Numbered from the stretch's first letter, positions 26,330-35,226 are shown. The stretch: 64,000 bases of DNA from Aurantimonas aggregata (GCF_010500835.1 NZ_JAAAMJ010000016.1:32833-96832), one strand, 5' to 3'. The notes: a model not told the origin generated them from the letters alone. Made by a program: numbers and translations.

Positions 26330-26953
26330 ATGACGTCATGGCTGCACCGGCAAAGGCTCGATGCCGTCCTGCGTGCCGTGCGGGCTTCGGGCGCGCGCAG
26401 CGTGCTGGATCTCGGCTGCGGCGATGGGGATCTGCTGACGGAGCTCGCCGGCGAACGGCAGATCGACCGGCTCGTCGGCATCGACCTGTCACACGAGGCG
26501 CTGGCGCGGCTGCGCACCCGGCTGGGGAGCCTGCTGGACGAAGGCGTCGAGCGCATCAAGCTCGTGCACGGATCGCTGATCGAGGCCGGGCCGACCTATA
26601 CCGGCTTCGACTGTGCGGTGCTGGTCGAGACCATCGAACATGTCGACCCAGCCCGCCTCGGTTCCCTCGAACGCGCCGTCTTTGCGGTGATGCGGCCGGC
26701 GACGGTGGTGGTCACCACCCCCAATGCCGAGTTCAACGGCCTGCTGGGCGTGCCCCCGAACCGCTTCCGGCATCCCGACCATCGCTTCGAGTGGGATCGG
26801 CCGCGTTTCCGCCAGTGGGCCGAAGGCGTCGCCTTGCGGAACCGCTATCAGGTGGCGTGCTCCGACATTGCCGGAAACCACCGCGACCTCGGCGGCACGA
26901 GCCAGATGGCGGTGTTCGAGCGATTGCTCGCCGCAGATCAGGTCCCGGCATGA
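26330..26953 (+). CDS. Stand-alone Hen1-type small-RNA 3'-terminal ribose 2'-O-methyltransferase
   Basis: SAM-dependent methyltransferase of 207 residues: SAM motif VLDLGCGDGDLL (about 25-36). It carries the Hen1 metal-site pattern Glu100-x2-Glu103-His104 in VETIEHVDP and a downstream His (His148/His151) in RHPDHRFEWDRPRF, with VTTPNAEFN between. Hen1 adds a 2'-O-methyl group to RNA 3' ends, protecting them; the bacterial enzyme usually has an extra N-terminal half and a Pnkp partner. Both are missing here: only the catalytic domain is encoded. A GGGGGAG ribosome site precedes the ATG. A different methyl acceptor cannot be excluded. Confidence 0.8.
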   Translation: MTSWLHRQRLDAVLRAVRASGARSVLDLGCGDGDLLTELAGERQIDRLVGIDLSHEALARLRTRLGSLLDEGVERIKLVHGSLIEAGPTYTGFDCAVLVETIEHVDPARLGSLERAVFAVMRPATVVVTTPNAEFNGLLGVPPNRFRHPDHRFEWDRPRFRQWAEGVALRNRYQVACSDIAGNHRDLGGTSQMAVFERLLAADQVPA

Positions 26954-27023
26954 CCTGGCCGGGCGATGGGCGTGCCGCCTGCAGGGACGGGTGCAGTGCG
27001 CATCCTCGCCATGCCCCGGGGAA

Positions 27024-27058
27024 CCGACCGCGGCAGCCGCATGGCCGCTCGCGGTCGG
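27024..27058 (+). terminator. Hairpin between convergent hen1-like and TonB receptor genes
   Basis: CCGACCGCG (27024-27032) pairs with CGCGGTCGG (27050-27058), with an inner GCC/GGC helix around GCAT. It lies in the 117-base gap where two genes converge. There is no T tract in either direction, so if it terminates transcription it would act with Rho or as a bidirectional block. Confidence 0.45.
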
Positions 27059-27070
27059 GAGGCCGGACGC

Positions 27071-29269
27071 TCAGAACTGGTAGGTCAGGTTCAGCTTGAA
27101 CGAACGGCCAGGCTCGGAATAGTAGAGATCGGGCTGGGACGGGCTGTCGGGGACATTGACCGCATCGTAGTAGGTCTTGTCGAAGACGTTGAAGACGCCG
27201 CCGGCCACCTTGAAGCCGGGCAGGGCTTCGGGCGCATACCAAGCCGTCAGATCGACCACGCCGTAGCCCGGTGCCTCGTAGCCCTCGTCCACCTTGTCCC
27301 GGCGTGCCGCCAGCTTCGTCGAGACCTCGCCGCCCCATTCCAGCTGGGCGTAGCCGAGGCCGAGGATCGCCGTCAGCGGCGGTACGGAGTCGAGATAGGT
27401 GTCGTCCGTCAGGTTGCGGCCTTCGGCGTAGGCCAGCGAGCCGCGCGCCGTCCAGTAGTCGAGGAAGCGGACATGGCCGCCGAGCTCGACGCCGGAGATG
27501 CGGGCATCGGGAATGTTGCGGTAACTGGAGATGCCGCCCTGGGGGTAGAGACCTCCAGGAGGCGCCAGCTGAACGACGTCGATGAAGTTCTCGTACTCGG
27601 TCCGGAAGACGTTGATGTGGGCGCCGTAGTTCGCGTTCTCGTACTTCATGCCGATGTCGAAGCCGTTGCTGCGCTCGGCTTCCAGTTCGGGGTTGCCGGC
27701 GCGCAGATAGGTGCCGTCCGCGCCGAAGCGCGAGTAGAGTTCCGAGACGGTCGGCGCCCGGAAGCCCATCGACCACTGCGCATAGGCAGTGAGTTCCGGC
27801 AAGAGGTCGTATTCGACGAGGATCTTGGGCGAGACCGCCGTGTCGCTGGAGCCGGGCGGCAGCGTCCCGTCATAGGCGGCGCTGCCGGCATATTCGTCGG
27901 TGAGCTGCGGTGTCTCCTCGTACCAGTCGAAGCGCAGGCCGGGCGTCAGGCGCAGGCGACCATCGTTGAAGCCCATCACATCTTCGGCGAAGAAGCTAAC
28001 GGCGTTGCTGTCGACCTCCGGCGTGTCGGACTGGTTGGTGTGCAGATTGTTGCAGACCCTGAACGAGCCGGTATAGGGAAGGCGACAATTGTCCTCGCCG
28101 TAAGAATACTGGGTGGTCGTCGCGGTCCGCAACTCGGTGCCGAAGGTCAGCCGGTGCGAGACGATGCCGGTCTCGAAATTTTCCGTCGCATGGCCGTTGA
28201 AGCCGAAGGATTCCTCCGCAAAGCTGTTATCGCGGTAATAGGGGCCGACGACCGACGTCGAGCGGTAGGCGTCTATCGTCGAGTGCCGTTCGACGTTCTG
28301 GTAGTAAAGCACCGCCGAGGCCTCATCCAGCCAGCTAGCGCCCCAGTCCGGCGACAGATAGTCGTAGGTCAACATCGCGCGTTCGCGCTTGACGTCCTCG
28401 CCGGACGAATAATTCCCCGCCAGGTAGTTTCCCGTCGCGCCCTGGCTGGTGCGCGTGTCGATGTCGTCGTCGCGGCTGAAGATCTCGCCGGTGACGCCGA
28501 AGCGGTGCCCGCCCTCGACATATTGATGCAGCTTGGCAAGGATGTTGTACTGGTCGTAGTCCAGCGGGTTGGGCTCGGTCCGCGTCGCGCCGAGCGTGTC
28601 GATGTCGCCCTGGTTGTCTATCTCGTGGCCGCCGCGATAGCCGCCCTGGATCAGGGCGTAAGTGTTCTCGACGCGGATCGCCGCGGCGTTCGAGGTGAAC
28701 CAGCTTTCGTCGACGGAATCGTAGCCGTTCTTGGTGAGGGCGCCGAGGGTCTTGTCGCCCGGCAGGAGGTCCTCGGGGTCGAGCGTGCGCAGAGCGAGGA
28801 CGCCGCCGAGCGCGCCCGAGCCGAGCAGCGGGTCGGCGCCGCGCGTCAGGTCGAGCGCTGACAGCGAGCTGAAATCGAAGCTGTCGGCGCCGCCGCTGGC
28901 GCCGCGAACGACATCGGCGAGATAGGGCACCCGGATCCCGTCGATCGTGGTCAGCACGCGCGGCCCTTCCAGGCCGCGGATATTGATCGAACGCGTGGCG
29001 CGATTGAAGCTGATGCCGGCTTCCTCTGTGCGGCCGAGATCCTCGATGCTGTCGATCAGCTTGTTGTCGATGGTGGCACGCAGCGTGGTGCTGGTCGTGA
29101 CCGTCCCGCCGACGCCATCTTGTGCCGCTGCTTCGCCTGACTCGATGATGACCGGGTCGAGGACAAGGTTGTCCTGCGTCGCGACGGTCTGTGCCCCCGC
29201 ACCGCCCGTCAGAAGGGCCGAGACCGCCGCCCCCGTCATCATCGCTCGCATCATGTCACGCATCGTCAT
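27071..29269 (-). CDS. TonB-dependent outer-membrane hemin receptor
   Basis: A 732-residue outer-membrane receptor: signal peptide ending at GGAGAQT (about residue 27). A plug domain follows, with the typical TRSINIRGLEGPRVLTTIDGIRVP and a beta-barrel ending in the aromatic SFKLNLTYQF. The heme-receptor FRAP motif (GFRAPTVSELYSRFG) and a nearby NPEL box (AGNPELEAERS) are present, as in HmuR/BhuR/ShmR receptors. A Cys pair (DNCRLPY...RVCNN) sits in a barrel loop. It faces hmuTUVS across an AT-rich, iron-control-like region. The TonB-ExbBD energy complex is not in the window. Confidence 0.9.
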   Translation of the reverse strand: MTMRDMMRAMMTGAAVSALLTGGAGAQTVATQDNLVLDPVIIESGEAAAQDGVGGTVTTSTTLRATIDNKLIDSIEDLGRTEEAGISFNRATRSINIRGLEGPRVLTTIDGIRVPYLADVVRGASGGADSFDFSSLSALDLTRGADPLLGSGALGGVLALRTLDPEDLLPGDKTLGALTKNGYDSVDESWFTSNAAAIRVENTYALIQGGYRGGHEIDNQGDIDTLGATRTEPNPLDYDQYNILAKLHQYVEGGHRFGVTGEIFSRDDDIDTRTSQGATGNYLAGNYSSGEDVKRERAMLTYDYLSPDWGASWLDEASAVLYYQNVERHSTIDAYRSTSVVGPYYRDNSFAEESFGFNGHATENFETGIVSHRLTFGTELRTATTTQYSYGEDNCRLPYTGSFRVCNNLHTNQSDTPEVDSNAVSFFAEDVMGFNDGRLRLTPGLRFDWYEETPQLTDEYAGSAAYDGTLPPGSSDTAVSPKILVEYDLLPELTAYAQWSMGFRAPTVSELYSRFGADGTYLRAGNPELEAERSNGFDIGMKYENANYGAHINVFRTEYENFIDVVQLAPPGGLYPQGGISSYRNIPDARISGVELGGHVRFLDYWTARGSLAYAEGRNLTDDTYLDSVPPLTAILGLGYAQLEWGGEVSTKLAARRDKVDEGYEAPGYGVVDLTAWYAPEALPGFKVAGGVFNVFDKTYYDAVNVPDSPSQPDLYYSEPGRSFKLNLTYQF

Positions 29270-29307
29270 CGCCCCTCGCGCAGCGCCCCCGGACCCCTGC
29301 GCCGTCT

Positions 29308-29326
29308 GGAATTATTCCACGTTATA
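29308..29326 (-). promoter_or_regulatory. Candidate hemin receptor promoter with palindrome
   Basis: On the minus strand a -10-like TATAAC occupies 29326-29321. Just downstream is TGGAATTATTCCA (29307-29319), a 6-base inverted repeat about a single central base, lying near the expected transcription start, some 40 bases before the receptor ATG. No convincing -35 is seen. Confidence 0.35.
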
Positions 29327-29406
29327 CATTGTTAGATTTCCGGTATGACGCCACTTACTGAGGCAAATGTTAGGGAGTCAACAGCAAATGAATATATAAA
29401 TCTCAT

Positions 29407-29423
29407 TTTAGATGCATTCTAGA
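29407..29423 (+). promoter_or_regulatory. Irr-box (ICE)-like palindrome 1
   Basis: TTTAGAT-GCA-TTCTAGA matches 12 of 14 fixed positions of the rhizobial iron-control element TTTAGAA-N3-TTCTAAA as I recall it. It lies in the divergent region between the receptor and hmuT, within an unusually AT-rich tract. It probably binds Irr to control hemin uptake by iron or heme status; RirA or Fur control is an alternative. Confidence 0.55.
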
Positions 29424-29432
29424 TGCTAACAA

Positions 29433-29455
29433 TTCTAAATTAGAAGAATTCTACT
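29433..29455 (+). promoter_or_regulatory. Irr-box (ICE)-like palindrome 2
   Basis: TTAGAA-GAA-TTCTAC (29440-29454) matches the ICE core in 11 of 14 fixed positions. It overlaps a second perfect palindrome, TTCTAA-A-TTAGAA (29433-29445), so the same TTAGAA half-site can pair with either side. It is about 115 bases before hmuT. Confidence 0.55.
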
Positions 29456-29567
29456 GTACTTTTGATTACGACTCTTCTTGACGGGTGCCGGTCTTTACGA
29501 CAATCAGGCAGATGTACCTGAAGCCGGCTGCGGCCGAATTGTGCTCATCGAGCCAGAAGGATCGACC

Positions 29568-30443
29568 ATGCGCCTGTCCGCCATCGCTACTGCCGCCGTG
29601 TTGTGCGCCGTCGCCGCGCCGGCCGGCGCGCAAGCCGTCGCCGAGCCGCAGCGGGTGATCGCGATCGGCGGGGCGATCACCGAGATCCTCTATGCGCTGG
29701 GGGAGGAGGACCGCGTCGTCGCGGTCGACACGACGAGCCTCTACCCGCCGCAGGCGCTCGCCGAAAAACCCAATGTCGGCTACATGCGCCAGCTCTCCGC
29801 CGAAGGCGTGCTGTCGCTCTCGCCCGACCTCATCCTGATGGATGACGGTGCCGGCCCGCAGCAGGCCGTCGACCTGATCGACGCGGCTGGGGTCGCCGTC
29901 CAGCACATGCCGACCGGGTACACGGTGGCGGAACTGACCGGAAAAGTCCGTACAGTTTCTGCCGCGGTGGGTAAGGCGGAAGCCGGCGAGACGATGGCCG
30001 GGACGATCGACGCGGGATTCGAGGCGCTCGCGGCCGACCTTGCCGGCATCGAGGACAGGAAGCGCGTCCTGTTCATTCTGTCGCTGGTCGACGGGCGGAT
30101 CAACGCCGCCGGCAGCGGCACCGGCGCCGACGCCGTCATCCGGCTGGCGGGGGCGGAAAACGTCTTCGGCGATGTCGAGGGCTACAAGATCCTGTCGTCC
30201 GAGGCCGTCGCGGCGCTCGAGCCCGACGCCATCCTGATGGTGACGCGCCCTGGCCTCGAGGCCGTCGATCCGCTGACGGTGCCGGGTCTCGCGGCAACCC
30301 CTGCCGGCCAGACGGGAACCGTCATCCGCATGGACGCGCTGCATCTCCTCGGCTTTGGTCCCCGCACGCCGGACGCCCTGCGGGAGCTCGCGGCCACGCT
30401 CTATCCGGGGATCGTCCCCGCCCGGACGGCAGATGTCCGCTAG
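29568..30443 (+). CDS. hmuT: Hemin ABC transporter periplasmic binding protein HmuT
   Basis: Periplasmic hemin receptor of 291 residues with a signal peptide ending near AGAQAVA (about residue 22). The class III binding-protein fold shows VIAIGGAITEILYALGEEDRVVAVDTTS, and the conserved heme-ligand Tyr region LPNVGYMRQLSAEGVLSLSPDLIL is intact (Tyr in GYMRQL). CAGAAGGA lies 6 bases upstream of the ATG. hmuU overlaps its 3' end by 11 bases, so permease and receptor are translationally linked. Confidence 0.93.
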   Translation: MRLSAIATAAVLCAVAAPAGAQAVAEPQRVIAIGGAITEILYALGEEDRVVAVDTTSLYPPQALAEKPNVGYMRQLSAEGVLSLSPDLILMDDGAGPQQAVDLIDAAGVAVQHMPTGYTVAELTGKVRTVSAAVGKAEAGETMAGTIDAGFEALAADLAGIEDRKRVLFILSLVDGRINAAGSGTGADAVIRLAGAENVFGDVEGYKILSSEAVAALEPDAILMVTRPGLEAVDPLTVPGLAATPAGQTGTVIRMDALHLLGFGPRTPDALRELAATLYPGIVPARTADVR

Positions 30444-31533
30444 TTCGGCGATCGGCGCAGTCCGGATGAGCCGCTCCGTCGGGCTTTCCGGCGATCGCAG
30501 TGTGCGGGCCAAGATCGGCCTCGGCGTGCTCGCCGCGCTGCTGACGCTTGCCGCGCTGCTGGCACTGGCGGTCGGGCCGGCGATGCTGTCGCCGGCAACC
30601 GTCATGCACGTGCTGCTCGACGGGCCGAACGGCACGGCCGCGACCATCTCCGACCGGGTGATCGTCTGGCAGATCCGGCTGCCACGCGTGCTGCTCGGCG
30701 CGCTGGTCGGCGCTTCGCTGGCGACGGTCGGGGCGATGATGCAGGGCCTGTTCCGCAACCCGCTGGCCGATCCGGGTCTGATCGGCGTCTCGTCCGGCGC
30801 GGCCTTCGCGGCGGTGGCGACAATCGTCCTGTCCGCCGGCGTGCTGGCCCCCTACGCCGCCTTCTTCGGGATCTACGCGCTGCCCGTCGCGGCCTTCGGC
30901 GGCGGGCTCGCGGCGACGCTGGTGATCTATCGCATCGGCACGCTGGCCGGCCGTTCCTCGGTTGCGCTGATGCTGCTGGCCGGCATCGCGCTCGGGGCGC
31001 TGGCAGCCGCCGGTACCGGGTTCCTCATCTACATGAGCAATGACGAGCAGCTGCGCGACCTGACCTTCTGGACGCTCGGCGGGCTCGGCGGCGCCAGCTG
31101 GGCGAAGCTGGCGGCCGCGGCGCCGATGATGGTCGCCGCGCTGGTCTTCGCGCCGCTGGTCGGCCGCGGCCTCAACGGCGTGGTGCTGGGCGAGGCGGAG
31201 GCCTTCCATCTTGGCGTGCGCGTGCAGGCGCTGAAGCGCGTCACCATCGTCCTCGTGGCACTGGCCACCGGGGCTGCCGTCGCCGTCTCCGGCACGATCG
31301 GCTTCGTCGGCATCGTGGTGCCGCATCTCCTGCGCCTCTGGCTGGGGCCGGATCACCGTTACCTGCTGCCCGCCTCGGCGCTGTTCGGGGCGAGCCTCCT
31401 GCTGGTCGCCGACATGGCAGCCCGCACCCTGGTCGCGCCCGCCGAGTTGCCGCTCGGCATCCTGACGGCGGGGATCGGCGCGCCGGTGTTCCTGTGGATC
31501 CTGCTGCGCCGCCGCGGCGTCGCGGATTATTGA
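30433..31533 (+). CDS. hmuU: Hemin ABC transporter permease HmuU (FecCD family)
   Basis: Inner-membrane channel for hemin, 366 residues, with about ten helices. The FecCD-type motifs are RLPRVLLGALVGASLATVGAMMQGLFRNPLADPGLIGVSSGA in the first third and SGTIGFVGIVVPHLLRLWLGPDHR (coupling region) near residue 280. The start at 30433 is inside hmuT; a second ATG at 30466 would remove the overlap and is possible. hmuV follows after 10 bases. Confidence 0.92.
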   Translation: MSASSAIGAVRMSRSVGLSGDRSVRAKIGLGVLAALLTLAALLALAVGPAMLSPATVMHVLLDGPNGTAATISDRVIVWQIRLPRVLLGALVGASLATVGAMMQGLFRNPLADPGLIGVSSGAAFAAVATIVLSAGVLAPYAAFFGIYALPVAAFGGGLAATLVIYRIGTLAGRSSVALMLLAGIALGALAAAGTGFLIYMSNDEQLRDLTFWTLGGLGGASWAKLAAAAPMMVAALVFAPLVGRGLNGVVLGEAEAFHLGVRVQALKRVTIVLVALATGAAVAVSGTIGFVGIVVPHLLRLWLGPDHRYLLPASALFGASLLLVADMAARTLVAPAELPLGILTAGIGAPVFLWILLRRRGVADY

Positions 31534-31543
31534 GGGCAGGGGC

Positions 31544-32323
31544 ATGATCCGCATCGACGAAGCCAGCGTCCACTATCGCGGCCGGGCCGCGCTCCATCCC
31601 TCGTCGCTCGACGTGGAGCCCGGCGCCTTCACCATCGTCGTCGGCCCGAACGGCGCCGGCAAGTCGACGCTGCTGAAGCTGATGGCCGGCGAAATAAAGC
31701 CGGACGAGGGCAGCGTGCTGCTCGACGAACGACCCTTATCGAGCGTCCCGGCGCGGGAACTGGCGCGCCGCCGCGCCGTCCTGCCGCAGAGCTCGGCGCT
31801 CGCCTTTCCCTTCACCGTCGCCGAAGTCGTGCGGCTCGGGCTCGACGCCGGCGGGCGGGCGAGCCGGGCGCAGGATATCGTCGACGCTCTCAAGCGCGTC
31901 GATCTCGATGGCTTTTCAGGCCGCTACTACCAAGAGCTCTCGGGCGGCGAACAGCAGCGCGTGCATCTCGCTCGCGTGCTCTGCCAGATCGGCCCGCCGG
32001 TCGCCCACGGTAAGCCGCGCTACCTGTTCCTCGACGAGCCGATCTCCAGCCTCGACATCCGCCACCAGCTGGCGGTGCTGTCGATCGGGCGCGACTTCGC
32101 CCGCGCCGGTGGCGGGGTCGTGGCGGTCCTCCACGACCTCAATCTCGCGGCCGGCTTCGCCGATCGCCTCGTCGTCCTGGCGCATGGCGCGATCGTCGCC
32201 GACGGCTCGCCCGCCGCCATCCTCACCGACGGGCTCATCGCGCGCGTCTTTCACCTCAATCTGCGGGTCGGCGCGCTGCCGCCGCCCGGCATTCCCTTCG
32301 TTCTGCCGCAGAGCGCGGCCTGA
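31544..32323 (+). CDS. hmuV: Hemin ABC transporter ATPase HmuV
   Basis: Energises hemin import, 259 residues. Walker A VGPNGAGKSTLLK, Q-loop VLPQSSALAF, signature LSGGEQQRVHLARVL, Walker B YLFLDEPISSLD and the switch His in VLHDLNLA are all intact. The insert between signature and Walker B (CQIGPPVAHGKPRY) is typical of HmuV rather than siderophore ATPases. GAGGGCAGGGG precedes the start. Confidence 0.94.
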   Translation: MIRIDEASVHYRGRAALHPSSLDVEPGAFTIVVGPNGAGKSTLLKLMAGEIKPDEGSVLLDERPLSSVPARELARRRAVLPQSSALAFPFTVAEVVRLGLDAGGRASRAQDIVDALKRVDLDGFSGRYYQELSGGEQQRVHLARVLCQIGPPVAHGKPRYLFLDEPISSLDIRHQLAVLSIGRDFARAGGGVVAVLHDLNLAAGFADRLVVLAHGAIVADGSPAAILTDGLIARVFHLNLRVGALPPPGIPFVLPQSAA

Positions 32324-32340
32324 AAACCCAGGAAAACGCC

Positions 32341-33366
32341 ATGGAAGCCTCTTCTCTCGCTGCCGCCCCCACGGCGGCCGTGCCGTTCTTCGCGACCGGC
32401 AAGCGTGCGCGCGATCTCGCCCGCGAGCGCGGCCTTTCGGAAGCCGAGCTCCTCGCCGGGCATGACGGCCCGGAAGTCGTCCGCCTGCGGCCCGAGATGG
32501 CGGCGATCGTCGAGGCGATGCCGGCGCTCGGCGAGGTGATGTCGCTGACCCGCAACGAGGCGGCGGTGCACGAGATCGTCGGCACGTTCGGCGAGATCAG
32601 CCTATCGGGGCACATGGGGCTGGTGGTCAACCCGCCGCTCGACCTTCGCCTGCTGCTCAAGCATTGGCATCATGCGTTCGCGGTCGCACTGCCGGACGAG
32701 AAAGGCCCGCGCCGCAGCCTGCAGATCTTCGACGCGGAAGGCGAGGCGGTGATCAAGATCCACCTGCGTCCGGCCTCCGATGTCGCGGCGTTCGATGCGC
32801 TGCGCCAGCGTTTCGCCGATCCGGTGCCGCAGCCGCTTTCGATCGTAGCCTATCCGGTCGAAGAAGTTACCGGCACCGCGGATGCCGAGGCGTTCCGCCG
32901 CGAGTTCGCCGCCATGCGCGACGTCCACGAGTTCTTCCCGATGCTGCGCCGGCACGGGCTCGATCGCCGCGGTTCGCTCGACGTGATGGGCGACCAGCAT
33001 GTGCGGCGCCTCGGAAAAGGCGCGGCGACGGCGCTGCTGACCGCGGCGAGCGAGCAGGCGCTGCCGATCATGTGCTTCGTCGGCAGCCGCGGCTGCATCC
33101 AGATCTTCACCGGCCACGTGAAGAACATCAAGGCGATGGGGCCGTGGATCAACGTGCTCGATCCGGGCTTCGATCTGCATCTGCGCGAGGACCTGGTCGC
33201 GGAGGCTTTCGAGGTCCGCAAGCCGTCGAAGGACGGCGACCTTACGACGGTCGAGCTCTACGATGCAGGGCGCAAGCTGGTTGCGCAGTTCTATGGCGAG
33301 CGGCGCCGCGATCATCCCGAGGAAGCCGCTTGGCGCCAGCTGACAGCCGGGCTCGCCGGCGGCTGA
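32341..33366 (+). CDS. hmuS: Hemin-degrading/trafficking factor HmuS (HemS family)
   Basis: Cytoplasmic protein that receives imported hemin and promotes its degradation or hand-over. The 341 residues form the duplicated HemS fold, seen as two related halves. The first runs from GEVMSLTRNEAAVHEIVGTFG to SLQIFDAEGEAVIKIHL. The second runs from LPIMCFVGSRGCIQIFTGHVKNIKAMGPWINVLDPGFDLHLRED to TVELYDAGRKLVAQFYG. It is the last gene of the hmuTUVS unit, 17 bases after hmuV. Confidence 0.94.
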   Translation: MEASSLAAAPTAAVPFFATGKRARDLARERGLSEAELLAGHDGPEVVRLRPEMAAIVEAMPALGEVMSLTRNEAAVHEIVGTFGEISLSGHMGLVVNPPLDLRLLLKHWHHAFAVALPDEKGPRRSLQIFDAEGEAVIKIHLRPASDVAAFDALRQRFADPVPQPLSIVAYPVEEVTGTADAEAFRREFAAMRDVHEFFPMLRRHGLDRRGSLDVMGDQHVRRLGKGAATALLTAASEQALPIMCFVGSRGCIQIFTGHVKNIKAMGPWINVLDPGFDLHLREDLVAEAFEVRKPSKDGDLTTVELYDAGRKLVAQFYGERRRDHPEEAAWRQLTAGLAGG

Positions 33367-33591
33367 GGCCTGCCACGCGATCATGCAAGGGCTGGCGCCG
33401 GCATCGGCACCGGTCGCCCGTGCCCTGATACATCACGTATCTCGCCCTGACCGAAAAGCTATCGCGACTGGCGCGGTTCGCGGCGCCTATTGCAGGCGGA
33501 ACGCGATAAACCACCGCGCCAGCCCTATCTACGATATCCGAGGATTGCCGGATGACGGCATCCATCGTCTGCCGGAAATCGTGAGAGGTGC

Positions 33592-33786
33592 ATGACCGCT
33601 GTTTTTCCAGATCCCGACGACGCGATCGTCCCCATGATCCGGCGGCTTCGCGAAGCTGCCGAAGAAAACCTGCAGAGGGCCGAGGGAGAAGCCGAGGAGA
33701 ATGTCTGGGGTCTTTGCCTCGGGGCAGCGTTGGCCAACGATGCCGCCGACCTCTTCGAAGCTCTTCTGGAAAAACGGTCGCGGTAG
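33592..33786 (+). CDS. Small acidic hypothetical protein
   Basis: A 64-residue open frame with GAGAGGTG placed 5 bases before its ATG. The product is acidic and mostly helical in character, with heptad-like REAAEENLQRAEGEAEENV in its centre and no membrane helix or signal peptide. I recognise no family. It stands alone, 225 bases after hmuS, in a gap that otherwise shows nothing I can name, and it ends 60 bases before the convergent ClC gene. The good ribosome site supports it; no homology is claimed. Confidence 0.45.
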   Translation: MTAVFPDPDDAIVPMIRRLREAAEENLQRAEGEAEENVWGLCLGAALANDAADLFEALLEKRSR

Positions 33787-33846
33787 TCGCCAGCGCCGGC
33801 GCGCAGTGCCGGTCGCGTGCGGCTCCGCCGCCCATGCCGCATCCGC

Positions 33847-35226
33847 CTAGGGCGCCATGTCGTCGGATCCGCGCGCCTGCGAGCGGCGCAAGCGCAGCAC
33901 GTCGGCGACGAAGTTGCGGGCGAGGCTGTGGTAGAGCGGCGCGCCGGAGACCAGGCGGGCGGTGCCGAAGCCGAGCAGCGAGGCCAGCATCAGCGGGATG
34001 ACGTTGCCCTGGTTGCCGGTCATTTCCAGGATGATCACGAAGGCGGTCATCGGCGCCTGGACGACGCCGGCGAAATAGCCCGCCATGGCGAGCGTCGCGG
34101 CCAGGCCGGAGCCGGCGCCGACGAGCACCCCGATCGTCGATCCGAGGCCGGCGCCGACCGCCAGTGAGGGCGCGAAGATGCCGCCCGGAATTCCTGATGC
34201 CATCGAGGCGAGGCTCGCGACGAACTTCTCGGCAAAGAACATCAGCGGCAGCGGATCGCCCTCGACGGCGCCGCGCGCCTGCTCGTAGCCGGTGCCGTAG
34301 GTGGCACCGTCCGACAGAAAGCCGACGGCGGCGACGATGACGCCGCAAAGTGCTGCCGCGCCGACGGCACGCCGGATCGGCGCGGTGGCGGACCAGCGCC
34401 TGATCCGGCGCATCAGCCAGAGGGCGCTGGCGGTGAACACGGCGCCGAGGGCCCCACCAGCGACGCCGCAGGCGACCACCAGTCCCCAGTCCTGCAGGGT
34501 GTTCGCCACGGCATCGCTCTCGCCGAAATAGGTGTAGTTGCCGGTTAGGCCGAGCGAGGCGAGGCCGGCCAGCACCACGGCGGAGAGGACAAGGCCGTTG
34601 GTCCGGGCCTCGTAGGCGCGGCCCATCTCCTCGATCGCGAAGACGATGCCGGCGAGCGGCGTGTTGAAGGCCGCGGCGATGCCGGCGGCGGAGCCTGCCA
34701 GGATCAGGCCGCGCGCCTGCACCATCCCGCCGAGGCGTCCCGCCGACAGCATGATGGCTGCGCCAACCTGGACGGTAGGGCCCTCGCGCCCGATCGAGGC
34801 GCCGGACAGGAGCCCGAGCAGGGTCAGGAGGATCTTTCCGGCCGCGATGCGCAGCGACAGGAGCTCGCCGCGATCGGCGTCACGTTCGAGATGGCGGGCG
34901 GCGATCGCCTGCGGAATGCCGCTGCCTTGCGAATTGGGGAAGAAACGCAGCGCCAGATAGGCCGACAGGGCAAAGCCCGCCGGCGGCAGCACCAGCATCG
35001 CCGCCGTTCCGAAAGCCGGGGTCGACCGGATTGCCTCGAAGGCCTGGTGCGCCGCGTCCGCCAGCTGGGCAAAGCCGACGCTGACCAGGCCGATCGCCAG
35101 CGCGCCCGCCCAGAAGATCAGCCGCGGCCGCCAGACGCGCTGCTTGCCCCAGACCGCCCGGGATCGCCGCAGCATTCGCGACTTGCGCACGGTTCTGCGT
35201 AGGGGCGCTGGATCGTGCCGCTGCAT
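33847..35226 (-). CDS. ClC-family chloride channel/transporter
   Basis: Membrane chloride channel or H+/Cl- exchanger of 459 residues with about ten or more helices. The ion-path motifs are GSGIPQA (first selectivity loop), GREGPTVQVGAA (second), and GIPGGIFAPSLAVGAGLG (third); a Tyr near the C-terminus (APLYHSL) is available. The Glu of GREGP is the gating glutamate, so coupled exchange is possible. There are no CBS domains. The ATG at 35226 is preferred to one at 35331 because the extra N-terminus would be a basic, unrelated stretch that overlaps a tRNA-like sequence. Confidence 0.92.
   Translation of the reverse strand: MQRHDPAPLRRTVRKSRMLRRSRAVWGKQRVWRPRLIFWAGALAIGLVSVGFAQLADAAHQAFEAIRSTPAFGTAAMLVLPPAGFALSAYLALRFFPNSQGSGIPQAIAARHLERDADRGELLSLRIAAGKILLTLLGLLSGASIGREGPTVQVGAAIMLSAGRLGGMVQARGLILAGSAAGIAAAFNTPLAGIVFAIEEMGRAYEARTNGLVLSAVVLAGLASLGLTGNYTYFGESDAVANTLQDWGLVVACGVAGGALGAVFTASALWLMRRIRRWSATAPIRRAVGAAALCGVIVAAVGFLSDGATYGTGYEQARGAVEGDPLPLMFFAEKFVASLASMASGIPGGIFAPSLAVGAGLGSTIGVLVGAGSGLAATLAMAGYFAGVVQAPMTAFVIILEMTGNQGNVIPLMLASLLGFGTARLVSGAPLYHSLARNFVADVLRLRRSQARGSDDMAP

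Noticed and set aside
29270..29567. Cobalamin riboswitch ahead of the TonB receptor
   Set aside because: No B12-box-like string is present, and the receptor carries heme FRAP/NPEL motifs beside hmuTUVS, so B12 control is not supported.
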